Below, piece after piece: positions 14,508 to 16,466 of a DNA stretch of 16,466 bases (position 1 is the stretch's first letter; the number at the start of each line of letters is the position of its first letter). The stretch is from JBLHKE01 sp047619485 (GTDB lineage: Bacteria > Verrucomicrobiota > Verrucomicrobiia > Verrucomicrobiales > DEV007). The notes below the pieces were generated by a model. That model was not told where the DNA came from and ran no database searches. It saw only the letters and a list, made by a program, of their open reading frames with translations. Location: assembly GCA_047619485.1 (NCBI GenBank), contig JBLHKE010000079.1, forward strand, positions 1-16,466. Direction: 5' to 3'. Position numbers and translations under genes: made by a program.

Positions 14508-16466
14508 ATGCTCAGATCTCAGAATATTCCATCTATCTTAAGCTGCGCTGCCTTTCTCTGGCTAGCATTGCTCGCCGCCGTCGTTGCCGACGACCTGGTC
14601 GACTCGAAACTCGAGCCGTTTCTGGAGGCGAACTGCTTCGATTGCCACGACGATGAGACAAGCAAGGGGGATCTGAATCTCTACGACCTAGAGTTTGAGC
14701 CGGACAACCCCGGAAACTTCCGACTGTGGGAGCGGGTGTTCGACCGGGTCGAATCCGGGGAGATGCCACCGAAAAAAAAGGCGCGACCGGACGCGAAACA
14801 GCAGGCTGCTTTTTTGAAAAATCTGGGAGCACCCCTGCTCGCTGCGGATCGCAAGGATCGGGCCGAGCGAGGCCGCGTGAACGTGCGCCGGCTGACGCGG
14901 CGCGAGTATGAGCACACGGTGCAGGACTTGCTCGGCATCGACATCCCGCTCCAGGAATTGCTGCCGGAGGATCCGGCGACCGAGGGCTTCGAGACCGTCG
15001 CCGAGGGGCAGCAGCTCTCGCACTTCAACCTCGCGCGCTACCTCGAATCAGCCGACCTCGCGCTCGCGGAGGCATTCAAACGTTCGGTCGAGGGTGAGGA
15101 GAAATTCTCCCGCAAGATCCCTGCGCTCAAGATTGGTAAGGCCGGATCCGGGAGAGGTAATTTCCGCGGCCTCGAGACTCCCAGCGAAAACCTGGCGATC
15201 GCCTGGCCGATCCGGCAGCAGTTCTACGGCCGCATCCCCGCGAGCCGTGTTCCCGAGTCTGGCTGGTATCAGGTGACGTTGAAAAACGTCCACGCGATCA
15301 ATCCCAAGCAGGGCGCAATCTGGGGAACCCTACGATCGGGCGCTTGCTTTTCCAACGAGCCGATGCTCTACCCGGTCGGGATAGTCGAGGCGATCAAAGG
15401 GCGTCGTGACATGGTGTTCGAGGCGTGGATACGCGAGGGGCATATGTTAGAGTTGAAACCGAATGAAGCGACCTTGAAGCGCGCGCCGAGCGGTGCCACT
15501 GGCGGCCAGGTCAGCTACAAAGGGCGCAATGTCAGGAAAGAGGGATACCAGGGGATCGGCCTGACGGGGATTGAGATCGAGCGTGTCTACCCGAATGCGG
15601 CACGCTGGGAGTTGCGCAACCGGCTTCTGGGGAAACTTCCGAAAGCGGACGCCCTCAAGCTGCTCAAGTCCGACACCAGACCAGAGCACCTCCTGCGCAA
15701 GACGATTCAGCAGTTCGCCGAGCGCGCCTTCCGCCGACCGGTCACCAACGAGCAGATCTCCCCCTATGTGAAACTCGCTCTCGCGGAGATCGACCGGCTC
15801 GGCGAGAAACCCGCCGACGGGCTCAAGGCGGCCTACCGCGCGATCCTGTGCTCGCCACGATTCCTAACATTTGTCGAAGAACCTGGTGGACTCGACGACC
15901 ACGCGCTCGCCTCGCGCATGAGCTACATGTTCTGGAACTCGATGCCCGACGCGCAACTGCGCGCGCTCGCGGACGCCGGCAAGCTGATGGACTACAAGGT
16001 GCGCCACCAGCAGGTCGAGCGCCTGCTCGCCGATCCGAAGGCTGACCGCTTCATCACGAGTTTCACCGACCAGTGGCTCGACCTGAAGGATATCAATTTC
16101 ACCTCGCCTGACCTGCGCCTCTACCGGACCTTCGATAGCGTCGTCCAGCAGTCGATGCTCGACGAGACACGCGCTTTCTTCAAAGAAATCATCCGCACCG
16201 ACGCGTCTATCACCAACGTAATCCAGTCGGATTTCACCATGCTGAACGAGCGTCTCGCACGCTTCTACGGGTTCGAGAACCTGGCCATCAAACCGGGGGC
16301 TGGCTTGCAGCGGGTCGATCTGGGTAATAGCCCTCGTGGCGGCCTCGTCACCCACGGGTCTGTCTTGAAAGTCACCGCCAACGGCACGACGACCTCGCCG
16401 GTGGTGCGCGGCATTTGGGTGGCCGAGCGCCTGCTCGGACTCCACATCCCACCACCGCCACCGGGC
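14508..16466 (+). CDS. Exported planctomycete-type cytochrome / DUF1592 protein, 3' end outside the window
   Basis: This frame runs from ATG 14508 without a stop to the last base (653 residues, partial). The N-terminus is a clear signal peptide (SCAAFLWLALLAAVVA). A PSCyt1-type c-heme motif follows: C43-F-D-C46-H47, with E-M-P-P further on as expected for the distal Met. DUF1587 begins near 127 (RRLTRREYEHTVQDLLG), DUF1595 near 395 (LRKTIQQFAERAFRRPV), DUF1592 near 438 (GLKAAYRAILCSPRFL) and DUF1588 near 574 (FTMLNERLARFYGF, later GTTTSPVVRGIW). A DUF1585 domain would be expected beyond the window edge, and a DUF1552 partner gene often follows. The biochemical role of this family is unsettled; a periplasmic redox or polymer-utilisation function is often proposed. 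No Shine-Dalgarno precedes the start. Divergent from the CotH gene. Confidence 0.93.
   Translation, partial: MLRSQNIPSILSCAAFLWLALLAAVVADDLVDSKLEPFLEANCFDCHDDETSKGDLNLYDLEFEPDNPGNFRLWERVFDRVESGEMPPKKKARPDAKQQAAFLKNLGAPLLAADRKDRAERGRVNVRRLTRREYEHTVQDLLGIDIPLQELLPEDPATEGFETVAEGQQLSHFNLARYLESADLALAEAFKRSVEGEEKFSRKIPALKIGKAGSGRGNFRGLETPSENLAIAWPIRQQFYGRIPASRVPESGWYQVTLKNVHAINPKQGAIWGTLRSGACFSNEPMLYPVGIVEAIKGRRDMVFEAWIREGHMLELKPNEATLKRAPSGATGGQVSYKGRNVRKEGYQGIGLTGIEIERVYPNAARWELRNRLLGKLPKADALKLLKSDTRPEHLLRKTIQQFAERAFRRPVTNEQISPYVKLALAEIDRLGEKPADGLKAAYRAILCSPRFLTFVEEPGGLDDHALASRMSYMFWNSMPDAQLRALADAGKLMDYKVRHQQVERLLADPKADRFITSFTDQWLDLKDINFTSPDLRLYRTFDSVVQQSMLDETRAFFKEIIRTDASITNVIQSDFTMLNERLARFYGFENLAIKPGAGLQRVDLGNSPRGGLVTHGSVLKVTANGTTTSPVVRGIWVAERLLGLHIPPPPPG

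Noticed and set aside
1..16466. tRNA, rRNA or riboswitch genes
   Set aside because: I saw no cloverleaf with a CCA-type end, no rRNA-like conserved blocks and no recognisable riboswitch core in any gene-free stretch.

Overview
The window reads as a GC-rich chromosome fragment from the Planctomycetota-Verrucomicrobiota (PVC) group, most likely Verrucomicrobiota. That placement is inferred from gene content: a secreted CotH/lamin-tail protein with a verrucomicrobial-style C-terminus, a planctomycete-cytochrome (DUF1587/1595/1592/1588) protein, an exported formylglycine sulfatase, a PVC-type REP-associated transposase, and intergenic regions rich in short palindromes. Most genes start without a recognisable Shine-Dalgarno sequence.

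Layout. (1) 1-1461: a possible C-terminal scrap of an upstream gene, then a SAM-methyltransferase gene broken by an in-frame TAA just before its SAM-binding motif. It may have a second lesion, a +1 frameshift, that splits off the downstream reading frame at 1114-1461. (2) 1916-6346: a two-gene tripartite-efflux operon, membrane-fusion protein followed 9 nt later by an RND permease; no outer-membrane channel gene is adjacent. (3) 6542-7585: a Y1/HUH transposase of the REP-associated (RAYT) type, with a perfect GTGCC-A-GGCAC palindrome 35 nt before its start. (4) 8008-9684: a secreted sulfatase with an intact formylglycine site but Tyr where the family normally has His in GKWHLG. (5) 9685-10256: a gene-free convergent region built from nested inverted repeats, with a 159-bp foldback element inserted in one arm. 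(6) 10257-14141, minus strand: a 1294-residue secreted CotH-kinase protein with three tandem lamin-tail repeats. (7) 14142-14507: a divergent promoter region containing a second 159-bp inverted-repeat element. (8) 14508 to the window end: the N-terminal 653 residues of an exported c-type-cytochrome/DUF1592 protein.

The protein-coding part is mostly familiar cell-envelope and polymer-degradation biology. I see no convincing new multi-gene system. The best unexplained signals are in the non-coding DNA: two equal-length MITE-like elements with clear terminal inverted repeats and target duplications, one nested in a larger palindrome whose other arm serves as an unoccupied control, and three REP-like GGGCA-N4-TGCCC hairpins in a window that also encodes a RAYT. 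The broken methyltransferase locus and the altered sulfatase active-site motif are the other points to check.
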